Of a DNA stretch of 64,000 nucleotides, positions 25,331 to 37,983 are shown piece after piece. Within the stretch, counting starts at the first letter, position 1; the number at the start of each line of letters is the position of its first letter. This DNA comes from Platynereis dumerilii (lineage: Eukaryota > Annelida > Polychaeta > Phyllodocida > Nereididae), in NCBI GenBank assembly GCA_026936325.1, contig JAPTHN010000011.1, forward strand, positions 52,106,629 through 52,170,628. The letters run 5' to 3'. The position numbers and the translations under genes are program-made. Under the pieces are notes generated by a model. That model was not told the origin of the DNA. It was given only the letters and a program-made list of their open reading frames with translations, and ran no database searches.

Positions 25331-25375
25331 ATCAGCAATAACAAGATGAATTCCCCTACGGGGAATTCATAATAA
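23906..25375 (-). mobile_element. U15, complete family E element (short form)
   Basis: Reference copy for family E short form. CTAG at 23906, nine bases, hairpin AAAATTGC-ACA-GCAATTTT, then GATATGAATTCCCC and a TTCCATTCCCT tract. A nearly threefold CCCTAA run at 24208-24224. The core is strongly changed (CTTACGCGAGATATAAAAAC near 24680), which abolishes the frame seen in A and C. CATAGCGCCGATACCGCTTACGCG near 24833. Nearly identical in plan to U27. Own block after (AAT)n. Confidence 0.78.
25331..25375 (-). repeat. E-type 5' block closing U15
   Basis: ATCAGCAATAACAAG linker and GAATTCCCC-TAC-GGGGAATTC hairpin, CATAATAA, then the CTAG of U16. Confidence 0.82.
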
Positions 25376-26704
25376 CTAGTATAACTGATATTGCCGTACG
25401 GCAATATCGGATAATCCCCCGCGCCCCCCCTTATCTCCCCTGCCCTGCTTACTCCGTCCTTCCAGTTCATATCCGTCATGATGAATTCTTCATACCATGT
25501 ATGAATGTAGTAATCTTGCTGGTGCATATGCCTATGAAATGTCGTGGTAGGCACAAGGTCAGCTGCTGGGAAAGGTGGCAGTGAGACAGTATATGACTTA
25601 CATGCATCTGTGAATAATTTTTTTAGCTTTATTTTACCAGCAAAGTATTGGAGATATGAGGATGCCCTTATACCACAAAAAAGGGCAAAAAATTAGCAAC
25701 ATGTACATTCAGTTTTAAGTGATCTGAAACAATAGTTCATGAGTTATAATTGAATATATAAAATCATTTATTTGAAATTGGCTATTCAGAAGAGGTGTTT
25801 TTCCTTGGAGGACAGTAAAGGCCATAATTTTACGCATCTTTTGGTATTAATTTCATGAAATTCGAATAACCAGAAGCGGAGCAATGTACATTTCAATTTT
25901 GAAATTCAAAATATTCTCCAGGAAAAACTATTTGATGTAGGTAATTGATCTTTGGGGATAATATGGAGGGCTGATATGGGTATCCCACATAAAATATTCA
26001 TGGACGTGCATGAAGAATTTCATCGACTTTTTGAGCCGAAAAGGTTTTTTAGGCGCAAAAAGTGACATGAAATTTTCAATGTCCGACGCGATTCTACGTC
26101 GAGCGTCTGACACTATTATGCTATACATCATTGGAAAGCTAAGAAACAGACCTTTCTTGTGATATGTGATACTTTGCTGTAGCTTAAATAGGGACCGAGA
26201 TATGAGCACTTGAAAATTGGGTTTTTGGACGTCCGTAGCTCCGAGACCGTTTGTCCGAGCGGTCCGTAACTTTGTGAAGTTGGTACACTAGAGTAGGTCT
26301 GTAAGTATACCCATTTTCAGCTTTCTACAAGCATTCCTTCCCTGTTTTTCAGAAAAATTTCAGTCAATTTTCGGGATGTCCAATTTTCAAAAAATCATAT
26401 CTTGAAATGTATTCATGAAATCTCCACGAGACGCCTTTCTGCACTGGAGACTTTGTCAAGGTATCTTAGAAAAAATCAGCACGTCCCAGTTATGCGTAGT
26501 TTCTCAGAAACCTGCGCCGGAAATTTTTTTTATATTTTGCTCGTAACTCATAAGTGTCATGAAATTTGATCATGAAATTTCGTAAGCAGTAGCGCGCAAT
26601 GGAGTTGCATATTACCCTTCACTTGTAAACTAATATCTCTAATAGTTTTGAAGTAATCGCAGTTTTCCTGAGCTGAATAATAAGAATAAGAATAAGAATA
26701 AGAA
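25376..26704 (-). mobile_element. U16, family A element (subtype Ad)
   Basis: Ad header and body, almost a copy of U9. Core near 26085; recurring minus-strand frame 25928-26209 encodes nearly the same peptide as in U9. Ends GAGCTGA followed by GAATAA repeats. Assigned block: 48878-48926, 22 kb to the right. Confidence 0.75.
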
Positions 26705-28321
26705 CTAGTATACTAAATTGCACAGCAATTTAAAGGAAGAACTTCCCTTCCCTTCCTATCCCTTCCCTTCCTTCCAATCCCTTCCCTGCCCTGCTATTCT
26801 AGTTCCTTGCATTCCTTTCCTTTCCATTGCTTAATAGTGTGTTTAGGTTGTCCTGGAGCGAAACATCACTGCTGCTTTGACCTTCCCTGCAATAGTCCAT
26901 GGTACTGCACAAACAGGCACACATACTCATACATCGCTTGGCATGGAGCCAGGCCTTTTGTGGGCGATGGTACCACCCTGAAAGCAATACTTTGATGAAA
27001 CCCTAACCCTAATGATTTGTTATGGACAAACCATAAGAGCTAGGAAGATGTGCTTACATACACACAGAGGGCAAGGAGTCAGCAACATGTCAAATTAGTT
27101 TTAAGTGATTTGCAGCAGTATTTCACAAGTTATAATTAACTTATAAATTTAATGAAAAAAATATGAGGTTATTTGCAAACAATAAGGCAATAAATAAGCA
27201 ACATATCATATCAATTTTAAGTGATTTGAAACATTATTGGAAGAGTTTAAATAGGATCAAAAAATTCATGGTAGGAATATGTGCTTATATGGAAAAATAG
27301 AGCAAAAAATTAGCAATAAGGGAAATTAGTTTTAATTGATTTTAATGAATACTTAATGAGTTATAATTGGATATATGAAATTGCTAATGTAAAATTGGCT
27401 ATTAATGAGAGATATATGCCCTTGGAGCACATAAAAGGGCATAATTTTACGCATTTTTTGGTGTTAATTTCATGACATTTGAATAAGTAGAAGCTGAGCA
27501 ATCTACATTTTAATTTTGAAATTAAAAAAATTCTCAATGATAAAGTACTTCAAGTAGAGAAAATTCCTTTGGGCATGTTATGCAGGTCCATATTGGGCAC
27601 GACATAAAAAATCAACATGAACATCCATGAAGACCTTCATAGTTTTTTTGGCAAAATATGTGTCGGGACACCCAAAAAGTGACATAAAATTTTCAATGTC
27701 TGACGCGATTCTATACCGTACGTCGTACAGCATATTACTATACATCAATGGAAAGCTGACATTCTGAGGTTTCCAAAAATGGCCAGTTTTTCTTTCTAGG
27801 ATCAATATTAAGGGAGATACAGCCCGTCAAATGTTCCACTTTTGAAGCCCTGTGGAACAAAAAGTATATGCCCTGGGATGCCATACTTTTGCACTGACAC
27901 TACACCCCAGTAGAAGCAACAATTCCTGTAAGGACATAAAAATCTGACATTTCAATCATGGTTTTCCATGACATCACCCCTCGAAATTTCTCTATGCTCC
28001 GATTTTGAACTTTTTTTCCTCCAAAGCTATTCCCCCTATAGCCACTAGGCTCCTTTCTGCAATGCATATTCCATTAGAGATTAACAGGAAAAAAGTTCAT
28101 GACATTCTGACTGACAGATTTCCCAAAACCGCACTCGGAAATTTTTCGTGAAGATTGCCTGTAATTCCTGTGTCAAACGGAATTCCGATGTGTAATTCCC
28201 AGCATAGAAGGAATTTTATAGTGTCTTAATGCTGTATATATGCTAATTGACATGTGTCTTCTGATAAAGAAGTTATTCCAAATTTTAAAAAGTCAAAAAG
28301 TTGGAAGAATAAGAATAATAA
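26705..28321 (-). mobile_element. U17, family C element lacking a 5' block
   Basis: C header, CCCTTCC tract, CCCTAACCCTAA at 27001-27012, core near 27701, minus-strand frame 27578-27805. The body runs out in GGAAGAATAAGAATAATA directly into U18. It is the one body whose cognate block cannot be placed in bracket order, because the next C blocks close U18 and U19. Loss of the block is the simplest reading. Confidence 0.75.
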
Positions 28322-30010
28322 CTAGTATACTAAATTGCACAGCAATTTAAAGGAAGAACTTCCCTTCCCTTCCTATCCCTTCCCTTCCTTCCAATCCCTT
28401 CCCTGCTCTGCTATTCTAGTTTCTTGCATTCCTTTCCTTTCCAATGCTTAATAGTGTGTTTAGGTTGTCCTGGAGCGAAACATCACTGCTGCTTTGACGT
28501 TGCCTGCAGTAGTCCATGGAACTGCACAAACAGGCACACATACTCATATATATATATCGCTTGGCATACAGCCAGGCCTTTTGTGGGCGATGGTACCACC
28601 CTAAAAGCAATACTTTGATGAAACCCTAACCCTAATGATTTGTTATGGACAAACCATAAGAGCTAGGAAGATGTGCTTACATACACACAGAGGGCAAGGA
28701 GTCAGCAACATGTCAAATTAGTTTTAAGTGATTTGCAGCAGCATTTGACAAGTTATAATTTAATTATTAATGTAATGGAAAAAATATGAGGTTATTTGCA
28801 AACAATAGGGCAACAAATAAACAACATATCATATCAATTTTAAGGGATTTGAAACATTATTGGAAGAGTTTAAATAGGATAAAAAAATTCATGGTAGGAA
28901 CATGTGCTTACATGGAAAAATAGAGCAAAAAATTAGCAATAAGTCAAATTAGTTTTAATCGATTTTAATGAATACTTAATGAGTTATAATTGGATATATG
29001 AAATTGCTAATGTAAAATTGGCTATTTGTGACAGATATATGCCCTTGGAGCACATAAAAGGGGATAATTTTACGCATTTTTTGGTGTTCATTTCATGACA
29101 TTTGAATGAGTAGAAGCTGAGCAATCAACATTTCAATTTTGAAATTAAAAAAATTCTCAATGATAAAGTACTTCAAGTAAAGAAAATTCCTTTGGGCATA
29201 TTATGCAGGTCCATATTGGGCACCACATAAAAAATCAACATGAACATCCACGAAGATCTTCATAGTTTTTTTGGGAAAATAGGTGTTGGGAGACCCAAAA
29301 AGTGACATAAAATTTTCAATGTCTCACGCGATTCTATACGGTACGTCGTACAGCATATTGCTATATATCAATGGAAAGCTGACATTCTGAGCTTTCCAAA
29401 AATGGCCATTTTTGCTTTCTAGGACCAATATTAAGGGAGATAAAGCCCATCAAATGTTCGACTTTTGACGCCCTGTGGCACAAAAAGTATAGGTCCTAGG
29501 ATGCCATACTTTTGCAATAACACTATACCCCAGTAGTAGCAACAATTCCTGTAAGGACATGAAAATCTGACATTTCAATCATTGTTTTTCATGACATCAT
29601 CCCTCGAAATTTCTCTATGCCCTGATTTTGAACTTTTTTTTCTCCAGAGCTATTCACCGTATAGCCACTAGGCTCCTTTCTGCAATGCGTATTCCATTAG
29701 AGATTAACAGGAAAAAATTTCATGACATTCTTACTGACAGTTTTCCCGAAACCGGAATCGGAAATTTTTCGTGAAAATTGCCTGTAATTCCTATGTCAAC
29801 CGGAATTCCGATGTGTAATTCCCTGCATAGAAGGAATTTCATAGTGGCATAATGCTGTCCAAGTGCTAATTGAGATAGCTCATCTGGTTAAAGAGTTATT
29901 CAACATTTAAAAAAGTCAAAATGTTGGAAGAATAAGAATAATAATAAATAAAGAATAATAAGAATACGTACAATATCAATAAGAACTTCCCTACGGGAAG
30001 TTCTTAATAA
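28322..30010 (-). mobile_element. U18, complete family C element
   Basis: C header, a short (AT)n expansion (CATATATATATATCGC near 28545), CCCTAACCCTAA at 28624-28635, core near 29326. The minus-strand frame present in U12, U17 and U19 is not intact at the same length here. Own block at 29965-30010. Confidence 0.78.
29965..30010 (-). repeat. C-type 5' block closing U18
   Basis: TACGTACAATATCAAT linker, AAGAACTTCCC-TAC-GGGAAGTTCTT hairpin, AATAA, then the CTAG of U19. Confidence 0.82.
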
Positions 30011-31693
30011 CTAGTATACTAAATTGCACAGCAATTTAAAGGAAGAACTTCCCTTCCCTTCCTATCCCTTCCCTTCCTTCCAATCCCTTCCCTGCCCTGC
30101 TATTCTAGTTCCTTGCATTCCTTTCCTTTTCATTGCTTAATAGTGTGTTTAGGTTGTCCTGGAGCAAAACATCACTGCTGCTTTGACCTTGCCTGCAATA
30201 GTCCATGGAACTGCACAAACAGGCACACATACTCATATATCGCTTGGCATGCAGCCAGGCCTTTTGTGGGTGATGGTACCACCCTGAAAGCAATACTTTG
30301 ATGAAACCCTAACCCTAATGATTTGTTATGGACAAACCATAAGAGCTAGGAAGATGTGCTTACATACACACAGAGGGCAAGGGGTCAGCAACATGTCAAA
30401 TTAGTTTTAAGTGATTTGCAGCTGTATTTCACAAGTAATAATTGAATTATAAATTTAATGGAAAAAATATGAGGTTATTTGCAAACAATAAGGGAACAAA
30501 TAAGCAACATATCATATCAATTTTAAGTGATTTGAAACATTATTGGAAGAGTTTAAATAGGATAAAAAAATTCATGGTAGGAACATGTGCTTACATGGAA
30601 AAATAGAGCAAAAAATTAGCAATAAGTCAAATAAGTTTTAATTGATTTTAATGAATACTTAATGAGTTATAATTGGATATATGAAATTGCTAATATAAAA
30701 TTGGCTATAAGTGAGAAATATATGCCCTTGGAGTTCATAAAAGGGCATAATTTTACGCATTTTTTGGTGTTAATTTCATGACATTAGAATAAGTAGAAGC
30801 TGAGCAATCTACATTTCAATTTTGAAATTAAAAAAATTCTCACTGATAAAGTACTTCAAGTAAAGAAAATTCCTTTGGGCATATCATGCAGGTCCATATT
30901 GGGCATGACACAAAAAATCAACATGAACATCCATGAAGATCTTCATAGATTTTTGGGCAAAATAGGTGTTGGGAGACCCAAAAAGTGACATAAAATTTTC
31001 AATGTCTGACGCGATTCTATACCGTACGTCGTACAGCATATTGCTATATATCAATGGAAAGCTGACATTCTGAGGTTTCCAAAAATGGCCATTTTTTTGT
31101 TCTAGGACCAATATTAAGGGAGATAAAGCCCATCAAATGTTCAACTTTTGAGGCCCTGTGGCACAAAAAGTATAGGTCCCAGGATGCCATACTTTTGCAA
31201 TAACACTATACCCCAGTAGTAGCAACAATTCCTGTAAGGACATGAAAATCTGACATTTCAATCATGGTTTTTCATGACATCATCCCTCGAAATTTCTCTA
31301 TGCCCTGATTTGGAACTTTTTTTTCTCCAAAGCTATTCACCGTATAGCCACTAGGCTCCTTTCTGCAATGCATATTCCATTAGAGATTAACAGGAAAAAA
31401 TTTCATGACATTCTGACTGAGAGTTTTCCCGAAACCGGAATCGGAAATTTTTCGTGAAAATTGCCTGTAATTCCAATGTCAAACGGAATTTCGATGTGTA
31501 ATTCCCTGCATAGGAGGAATTTCATGGTGTCATAATGCTGTCCAAGTGCTAATTGAGATAGCTCATCTGGTAAAAGAGTTATTCAACATTAAAAAAAGTC
31601 AAAATGTTGGAAGAATAAGAATAATAATAAATAAAGAATAATAAGAATACGTACAATATCAATAAGAACTTCCCTACGGGAAGTTCTTAATAA
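30011..31693 (-). mobile_element. U19, complete family C element
   Basis: C header, CCCTAACCCTAA at 30307-30318, core near 31007, minus-strand frame 30884-31111. Right-hand 150 bp almost identical to U18 (GCTCATCTGGTAAAAGAG, ATAAATAAAGAATAATAAG), so U18 and U19 look like the youngest C pair here. Own block follows. Confidence 0.78.
31648..31693 (-). repeat. C-type 5' block closing U19
   Basis: Same linker, stem and TAC loop as the block of U18. Three bases separate it from the CTAG of the A element U20. Confidence 0.82.
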
Positions 31694-31696
31694 TAA

Positions 31697-33014
31697 CTAG
31701 TATAACTGATATTGCCGTACGGCAATATCGGATAATCCCCCGCGCCCCCCCTTGTCTCCCCTGCCCTGCTTACTCCCTCCTTCCAGTTCATGGCCGTCAC
31801 GATGAATTCTTCATACCATGTATGAACGTAGTAATCTTGCTGGTGCATATGCCTATGAAATGTTGTGGCAGGCACAAGGTCAGCTGCTGGGAAAGGTGGC
31901 AGTGAGACAGTATATACCCGATGGCTGACTAACATGCATCTGTGAATTATTTTTTTAGCTCTATTTTACCAGCAAGGTATTGGAGATAGGAGGATGCCCT
32001 TATACCACAAAATAGGGCAAAAAATTAGCAACACGTACATTCAGATTTAAGTGATCTGAAACAATAGTTCATGAGTTATAATTGAAAATATAAAATCATT
32101 TATTTGAAATTGGCTATTCAGGAGAGGTATATTCCCTTGGAGGACACTAAAGGCCATAATTTTACGCATCTTTTGGTATTAATTTCATGAAATTTGAACA
32201 ACCAGAAGCTGAGCTATGTACATTTCAATTTTGAGATGAAAAAAATTCTCTAGGAAAAACTATTTGATGTAGATAATTGATCTTTGGGGACAGTATGGAG
32301 GGCTGACATGGGTAGCCCACATAAAATAATGATGGACGTGCATGAAGAATAACATTGACTTTTTGAGGCCGAAAAGGTTTTTTGGGCCTAAAAAGTGACA
32401 TGAAATTTTCAATGTCCGACGCGATTCTACGCCGCGCGTCTGACACTATTATGCTATACACCATTGGAAAGCTGAGAAACAGACCTTTCTTGTGATATGT
32501 GAAACTAGTCTGTAGCTGCAATAGGGACTGAGATATGGCCACTTGAAGTTTGAGTTTTTGTGCATCCGTAGCGCACAGACCGTTTGTCCGAGCGGTCCGT
32601 AACTTTGTGAAGTTGGTACACTAGGGTAGGTCTGTAAGTGTACCTACTTTCAGCTTTCTACGAGCATTCGTTCCCTGTTTTTCCAAAAAATTTCAGTCAA
32701 TTTTCGAGATGTCCAATTTTCAAAAAATCATATCTTGAAATGTATTCATGAAATCTTCACAAGACGCCTTTCAGACCTGAAGACTTAGTCAAGGTATCTT
32801 AGAAAAAATCAACAGGTCTCAGTTATGCTTAGGTTCTCATAAACCTGCGCCGGAATTTTTTTTTATATTTTCCTCATAACTCATAAGTGTCACGAAATTT
32901 GATCATGAAATTTCGTGTAAAGTAGCACGCAATGGAGTCGCATAATTACGCTTGACTTGTAAAACAGTATCTGTAATAGTTTTGCAGTAAACACACTTTT
33001 TCTGAGCTGAATAA
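31697..33014 (-). mobile_element. U20, family A element (subtype Ad) split by a foreign segment
   Basis: Ad header and body, core near 32415, recurring minus-strand frame 32225-32542. The body ends GAGCTGA at 33010, but its microsatellite is broken after ATAAT by the 2 x 2.47 kb segment and resumes as TAATAAGAATAATAATAA at 37951-37983. Its assigned 5' block lies at 46816-46869. Confidence 0.75.
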
Positions 33015-35480
33015 TTACCAATAATATAGTTATATTAATAATAATTGCAATAATAAAGGGTGATGCACTGTGTTTATCTTCACAAAATTTTCAGGGAAAA
33101 TTGAGTGGTGCTCAAAGACAAAAATTCTACAAAAAATTATTACATTGGACAATTATGAATTGTTGAATTCAGGGGTTTTATTTATCAGCCAATCAGATTG
33201 CTGCTTTCAAAATTCAAATGTCAATAAACGGGAATTCCCTTGTGATTCCCTAGCAACTGGACCTGTAGAACAAGTTTTATGATGTTGACTGCTTTGAATA
33301 ATTATTTAGACCTTATTCATAAAGGTAACCAAGGAATTCTGTGGCTCCAAGTCTGGGAAACCCCCCCCCCCCCCAGCCCAGCCCAGCAAGCTATTGTGCC
33401 CAATTCTGAGATGAATCTCATAATTAGGTAATTGAAAATGTTTGAATTGTTTAAAAATGACAGTAACATAAAGAAGGGAAATTGCTCAGTCCATCTATGC
33501 AGAAATTGGGGGGGGGAGGCATAAAATTTACCAACCATGCCACAGCGCCACCTATAACATGTAACAAGTACCAGGAGTTGCACGCTTAGATGGGGCTTTG
33601 TAAAACGCTACTTTTGGAAAAATGGTCACAATTCAAAATCTTTCCCTCTTAGGGTATGAATGTTTTTTGATAGACATATGAACCCAACTACAATGCATCT
33701 TTTGCTGCCATTTCCAGGCTTCTAACCAGTTTCCTAAAGATTTTAGAATATTTCATAGAAAATTAAAAAAAGGAGGTTTTATCCATTTTTTGAATTACAA
33801 AATGCATTGACTTAGCTGTTCTTCTTGTGAGTGATTGTTCTGTTGGTCCTCTTTTCTAATGTAGTGAAACATTTTACCTCGGAATCTCCATGTAGATTTT
33901 GGCCACTAGGGGCTCTTCAACATACCATATTTAAAAATCAGTAACTCGGTAACTATTAAAGCTAAAATTTCCAAATCTGACAGAGGCAACATGACACATT
34001 TGAAGTCTTTTCTGACAAATTTTCGTCAAAATCCCCGTTGCGGTTTTAAGTTATTGAAGAAATTGCGAAAAGCACGTTTTTCACTCTTTTCCTCATAGCG
34101 TCGCAGTCGATTATAGTACCGGCGTGGAAAAAGTGCAGCTATGCTTCGTTTGTAATGAACTTTCATGTTCAGGTACATTTTAAATTCCAAAGAAAGTTTA
34201 AAATTTTTTTACCCCTCATTTTTGACATTTTTTGGATGGCAAAACGCATAAGTAGGGGAATCGTTCAAGTTTCACAAACCATATTTTTTTTCACCCAGTC
34301 GTTTTGTTCTGGGACCAGGTTTATGCAATATCAAAGGGTTTTCTTCAAAACTTTTTCCAATAAATTTTTTTTGAAAAAACTTTTTTAAGTCATTAGCATG
34401 TATTGCTCTTTGAGAAATTTGCAAAATTTATGGCTCAAAAAGATGAAGAAACAAAGTGTCATAGGAGTGGTTAAAACCGGATGCTGATATCTCTTCTACT
34501 TTATGAGATATTTGCGTTTTCGAGCAAAATTTTTGCAAAAAGTGTTGGACTCTATTTTTTTTTTTTTTTTTTTTTTTTTGAAACAAAAAGATAATTCCAT
34601 GTATTGCTGTGTTATGTTACCCCCCCCCCCCCATTACCCTCACTGTTCACTCTTTGTAACCAGTAATCATCTCAGCATCTTTTTCAATCAAAATAATTCC
34701 ATGTAAACTTTTTTTTTGCCTCCCTTCTTTGCATCCGTGACATTTAGCTTGCATTGTACTTAGAATTAATCTCTTTTGGCAGCCGCAACAATGTCACCTT
34801 CAAGGTATGTTGGTTTTGATGGGGGGGGGGGGGGCTAGCTCAGTGGTTGCATGCTGGGGATGCCAATCGCTGGGTCCCGGTTCGAAACCAGCTCTTGCAG
34901 GGTCAACCGGACTATTGCTGGGCGGGTCTGTCAATCGTCCGTCGCCTCATTGCTGTGTCCTACTCCTGTTCTAATTAGGCTACCAAGTGCACAAATACCG
35001 GACGTAAAGCGCCAATAATCCATCCTTTTCTTAATTGTGAATTATTGAGGTTTGATGGTCAAATTTTCATTCCATTTTAGGCCTTTGAATAACTTTTGTG
35101 TGAATTTCATGCCCTGAGTGAAAGATGTGTCACAGTGCCTGGACCGGGCTCAACCAAATTTTTTTTTTTTTTTGTCGAGACTTGGAACTAGATAGCACTC
35201 TTTTTTTTACCAAAAAGCTCCCATTGATGAGCCGTCAGTTCAATCCGTAAAGCTTTTCAGGGTGCTAAATTTTTACCTTATTGCTATAATCTAGCTACAA
35301 TTTGTCAAATTTTTTACTTCAGATAATCGATTTGTGCTTATTTTTTATAATTGGGTCTTTTATGCAGATTCCAACAGCGTTTAGATCATAAAGATTGGTT
35401 GAACAGAAGCTGAGATATGCTCCGTTTTCCATCACCAAGTCTGATTCTCTCTATCTATATTATTGATTCGGTCGACTTTA
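33015..35480. repeat. 2.47 kb foreign segment, tandem copy 1
   Basis: Unrelated to the array families. Starts TTACCAATAATATAG and ends CGGTCGACTTTA. Holds a C run at 33361-33374, a G run before the SINE-like part, a long T run near 34556-34579 and no convincing coding region. Differences from copy 2 are almost all in homopolymer length or single bases. Its own origin is not recognised; it carries no header, block or CTAG boundary. Confidence 0.85.
34831..35026 (+). mobile_element. tRNA-derived SINE-like sequence, copy 1
   Basis: A GGGGCTAGCTCAGTGGTTG stretch fits an RNA polymerase III box A, and GGTTCGAAACC at 34879-34889 fits box B, about 42 bp apart as in tRNA-derived SINE heads. A non-tRNA tail follows (to about CCAATAATCCATCC). 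The tRNA part cannot fold as a normal tRNA gene with a matched acceptor stem, so a SINE is preferred. Ends are approximate. Confidence 0.6.
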
Positions 35481-37950
35481 TTACCAATAATAATATAGTT
35501 ATATTAATAATAATTGCAATAATAAAGGGTGATGCACTGTGTTTATCTTCACAAAATTTTCAGGGAAAATTGAGTGGTGCTCAAAGACAAAAATTCTACA
35601 AAAAATTATTACATTGGACAATTATGAATTGTTGAATTCAGGGGTTTTATTTATCAGCCAATCAGATTGCTGCTTTCAAAATTCAAATGTCAATAAACGG
35701 GAATTCCCTTGTGATTCCCTAGCAACTGGACCTGTAGAACAAGTTTTATGATGTTGACTGCTTTGAATAATTATTTAGACCTTATTCATAAAGGTAACCA
35801 AGGAATTCTGTGGCTCCAAGTCTGGGAAACCCCCCCCCCCCCCAGCCCAGCCCAGCAAGCTATTGTGCCCAATTCTGAGATGAATCTCATAATTAGGTAA
35901 TTGAAAATGTTTGAATTGTTTAAAAATGACAGTAACATAAAGAAGGGAAATTGCTCAGTCCATCTATGCAGAAATTGGGGGGGGGAGGCATAAAATTTAC
36001 CAACCATGCCACAGCGCCACCTATAACATGTAACAAGTACCAGGAGTTGCACGCTTAGATGGGGCTTTGTAAAACGCTACTTTTGGAAAAATGGTCACAA
36101 TTCAAAATCTTTCCCTCTTAGGGTATGAATGTTTTTTGATAGACATATGAACCCAACTACAATGCATCTTTTGCTGCCATTTCCAGGCTTCTAACCAGTT
36201 TCCTAAAGATTTTAGAATATTTCATAGAAAATTAAAAAAGGAGGTTTTATCCATTTTTTGAATTACAAAATGCATTGACTTAGCTGTTCTTCTTGTGAGT
36301 GATTGTTCTGTTGGTCCTCTTTTCTAATGTAGTGAAACATTTTACCTCGGAATCTCCATGTAGATTTTGGCCACTAGGGGGCTCTTCAACATACCATATT
36401 TAAAAATCAGTAACTCGGTAACTATTAAAGCTAAAATTTCCAAATCTGACAGAGGCAACATGACACATTTGAAGTCTTTTCTGACAAATTTTCGTCAAAA
36501 TCCCCGTTGCGGTTTTTAAGTTATTGAAGAAATTGCGAAAAGCACGTTTTTCACTCTTTTCCTCATAGCGTCGCAGTCGATTATAGTACCGCGTGGAAAA
36601 AGTGCAGCTATGCTTCGTTTGTAATGAACTTTCATGTTCAGGTACATTTTAAATTCCAAAGAAAGTTTAAAATTTTTTTACCCCTCATTTTTGACATTTT
36701 TTGGATGGCAAAACGCATAAGTAGGGGAATCGTTCAAGTTTCACAAACCATATTTTTTTTCACCCAGTCGTTTTGTTCTGGGACCAGGTTTATGCAATAT
36801 CAAAGGGTTTTCTTCAAAACTTTTTCCAATAAATTTTTTTTGAAAAAACTTTTTTAAGTCATTAGCATGTATTGCTCTTGAGAAATTTGCAAAATTTATG
36901 GCTCAAAAAGATGAAGAAACAAAGTGTCATAGGAGTGGTTAAAACCGGATGCTGATATCTCTTCTACTTTATGAGATATTTGCGTTTTCGAGCAAAATTT
37001 TTGCAAAAAGTGTTGGACTCTATTTTTTTTTTTTTTTTTTTTTTTTTGAAACAAAAAGATAATTCCATGTATTGCTGTGTTATGTTACCCCCCCCCCCCA
37101 TTACCCTCACTGTTCACTCTTTGTAACCAGTAATCATCTCAGCATCTTTTTCAATCAAAATAATTCCATGTAAACTTTTTTTTTGCCTCCCTTCTTTGCA
37201 TCCGTGACATTTAGCTTGCATTGTACTTAGAATTAATCTCTTTTGGCAGCCGCAACAATGTCACCTTCAAGGTATGTTGGTTTTGATGGGGGGGGGGGGG
37301 GGCTAGCTCAGTGGTTGCATGCTGGGGATGCCAATCGCTGGGTCCCGGGTTCGAAACCAGCTCTTGCAGGGTCAACCGGACTATTGCTGGGCGGGTCTGT
37401 CAATCGTCCGTCGCCTCATTGCTGTGTCCTACTCCTGTTCTAATTAGGCTACCAAGTGCACAAATACCGGACGTAAAGCGCCAATAATCCATCCTTTTCT
37501 TAATTGTGAATTATTGAGGTTTGATGGTCAAATTTTCATTCCATTTTAGGCCTTTGAATAACTTTTGTGTGAATTTCATGCCCTGAGTGAAAGATGTGTC
37601 ACAGTGCCTGGACCGGGCTCAACCAAATTTTTTTTTTTTTTTTGTCGAGACTTGGAACTAGATAGCACTCTTTTTTTTACCAAAAAGCTCCCATTGATGA
37701 GCCGTCAGTTCAATCCGTAAAGCTTTTCAGGGTGCTAAATTTTTACCTTATTGCTATAATCTAGCTACAATTTGTCAAATTTTTTACTTCAGATAATCGA
37801 TTTGTGCTTATTTTTTATAATTGGGTCTTTTATGCAGATTCCAACAGCGTTTAGATCATAAAGATTGGTTGAACAGAAGCTGAGATATGCTCCGTTTTCC
37901 ATCACCAAGTCTGATTCTCTCTATCTATATTATTGATTCGGTCGACTTTA
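35481..37950. repeat. 2.47 kb foreign segment, tandem copy 2
   Basis: Direct head-to-tail repeat of 33015-35480 with the same first and last words. The junction CGACTTTA|TTACCAATAATAATATAG contains no extra bases. After copy 2 the sequence returns to AAT repeats of U20. The near-identity means a recent duplication or an assembly artefact. Confidence 0.85.
37300..37496 (+). mobile_element. tRNA-derived SINE-like sequence, copy 2
   Basis: Same as copy 1, with box B GGTTCGAAACC at 37348-37358. One extra G in GTCCCGGGTTC restores a fuller T-stem side compared with copy 1. It was duplicated together with the 2.47 kb segment rather than inserted independently. Confidence 0.6.
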
Positions 37951-37983
37951 TAATAAGAATAATAATAATAATAATAATAATAA

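Noticed and set aside
32416-32440. Restriction-like or promoter-like GACGCG...CGCGTC sites as bacterial operators
   Set aside because: They are part of the conserved core of eukaryotic repeats; nothing bacterial is present.
34831-34905. Functional tRNA gene
   Set aside because: Box A and box B are good, but the acceptor and other stems do not pair properly and a non-tRNA tail follows; a SINE head is more likely.
33015-37950. LTR-type element, from two long direct repeats
   Set aside because: The two 2.47 kb copies abut with no internal region, primer site or coding sequence; it is a plain tandem duplication.
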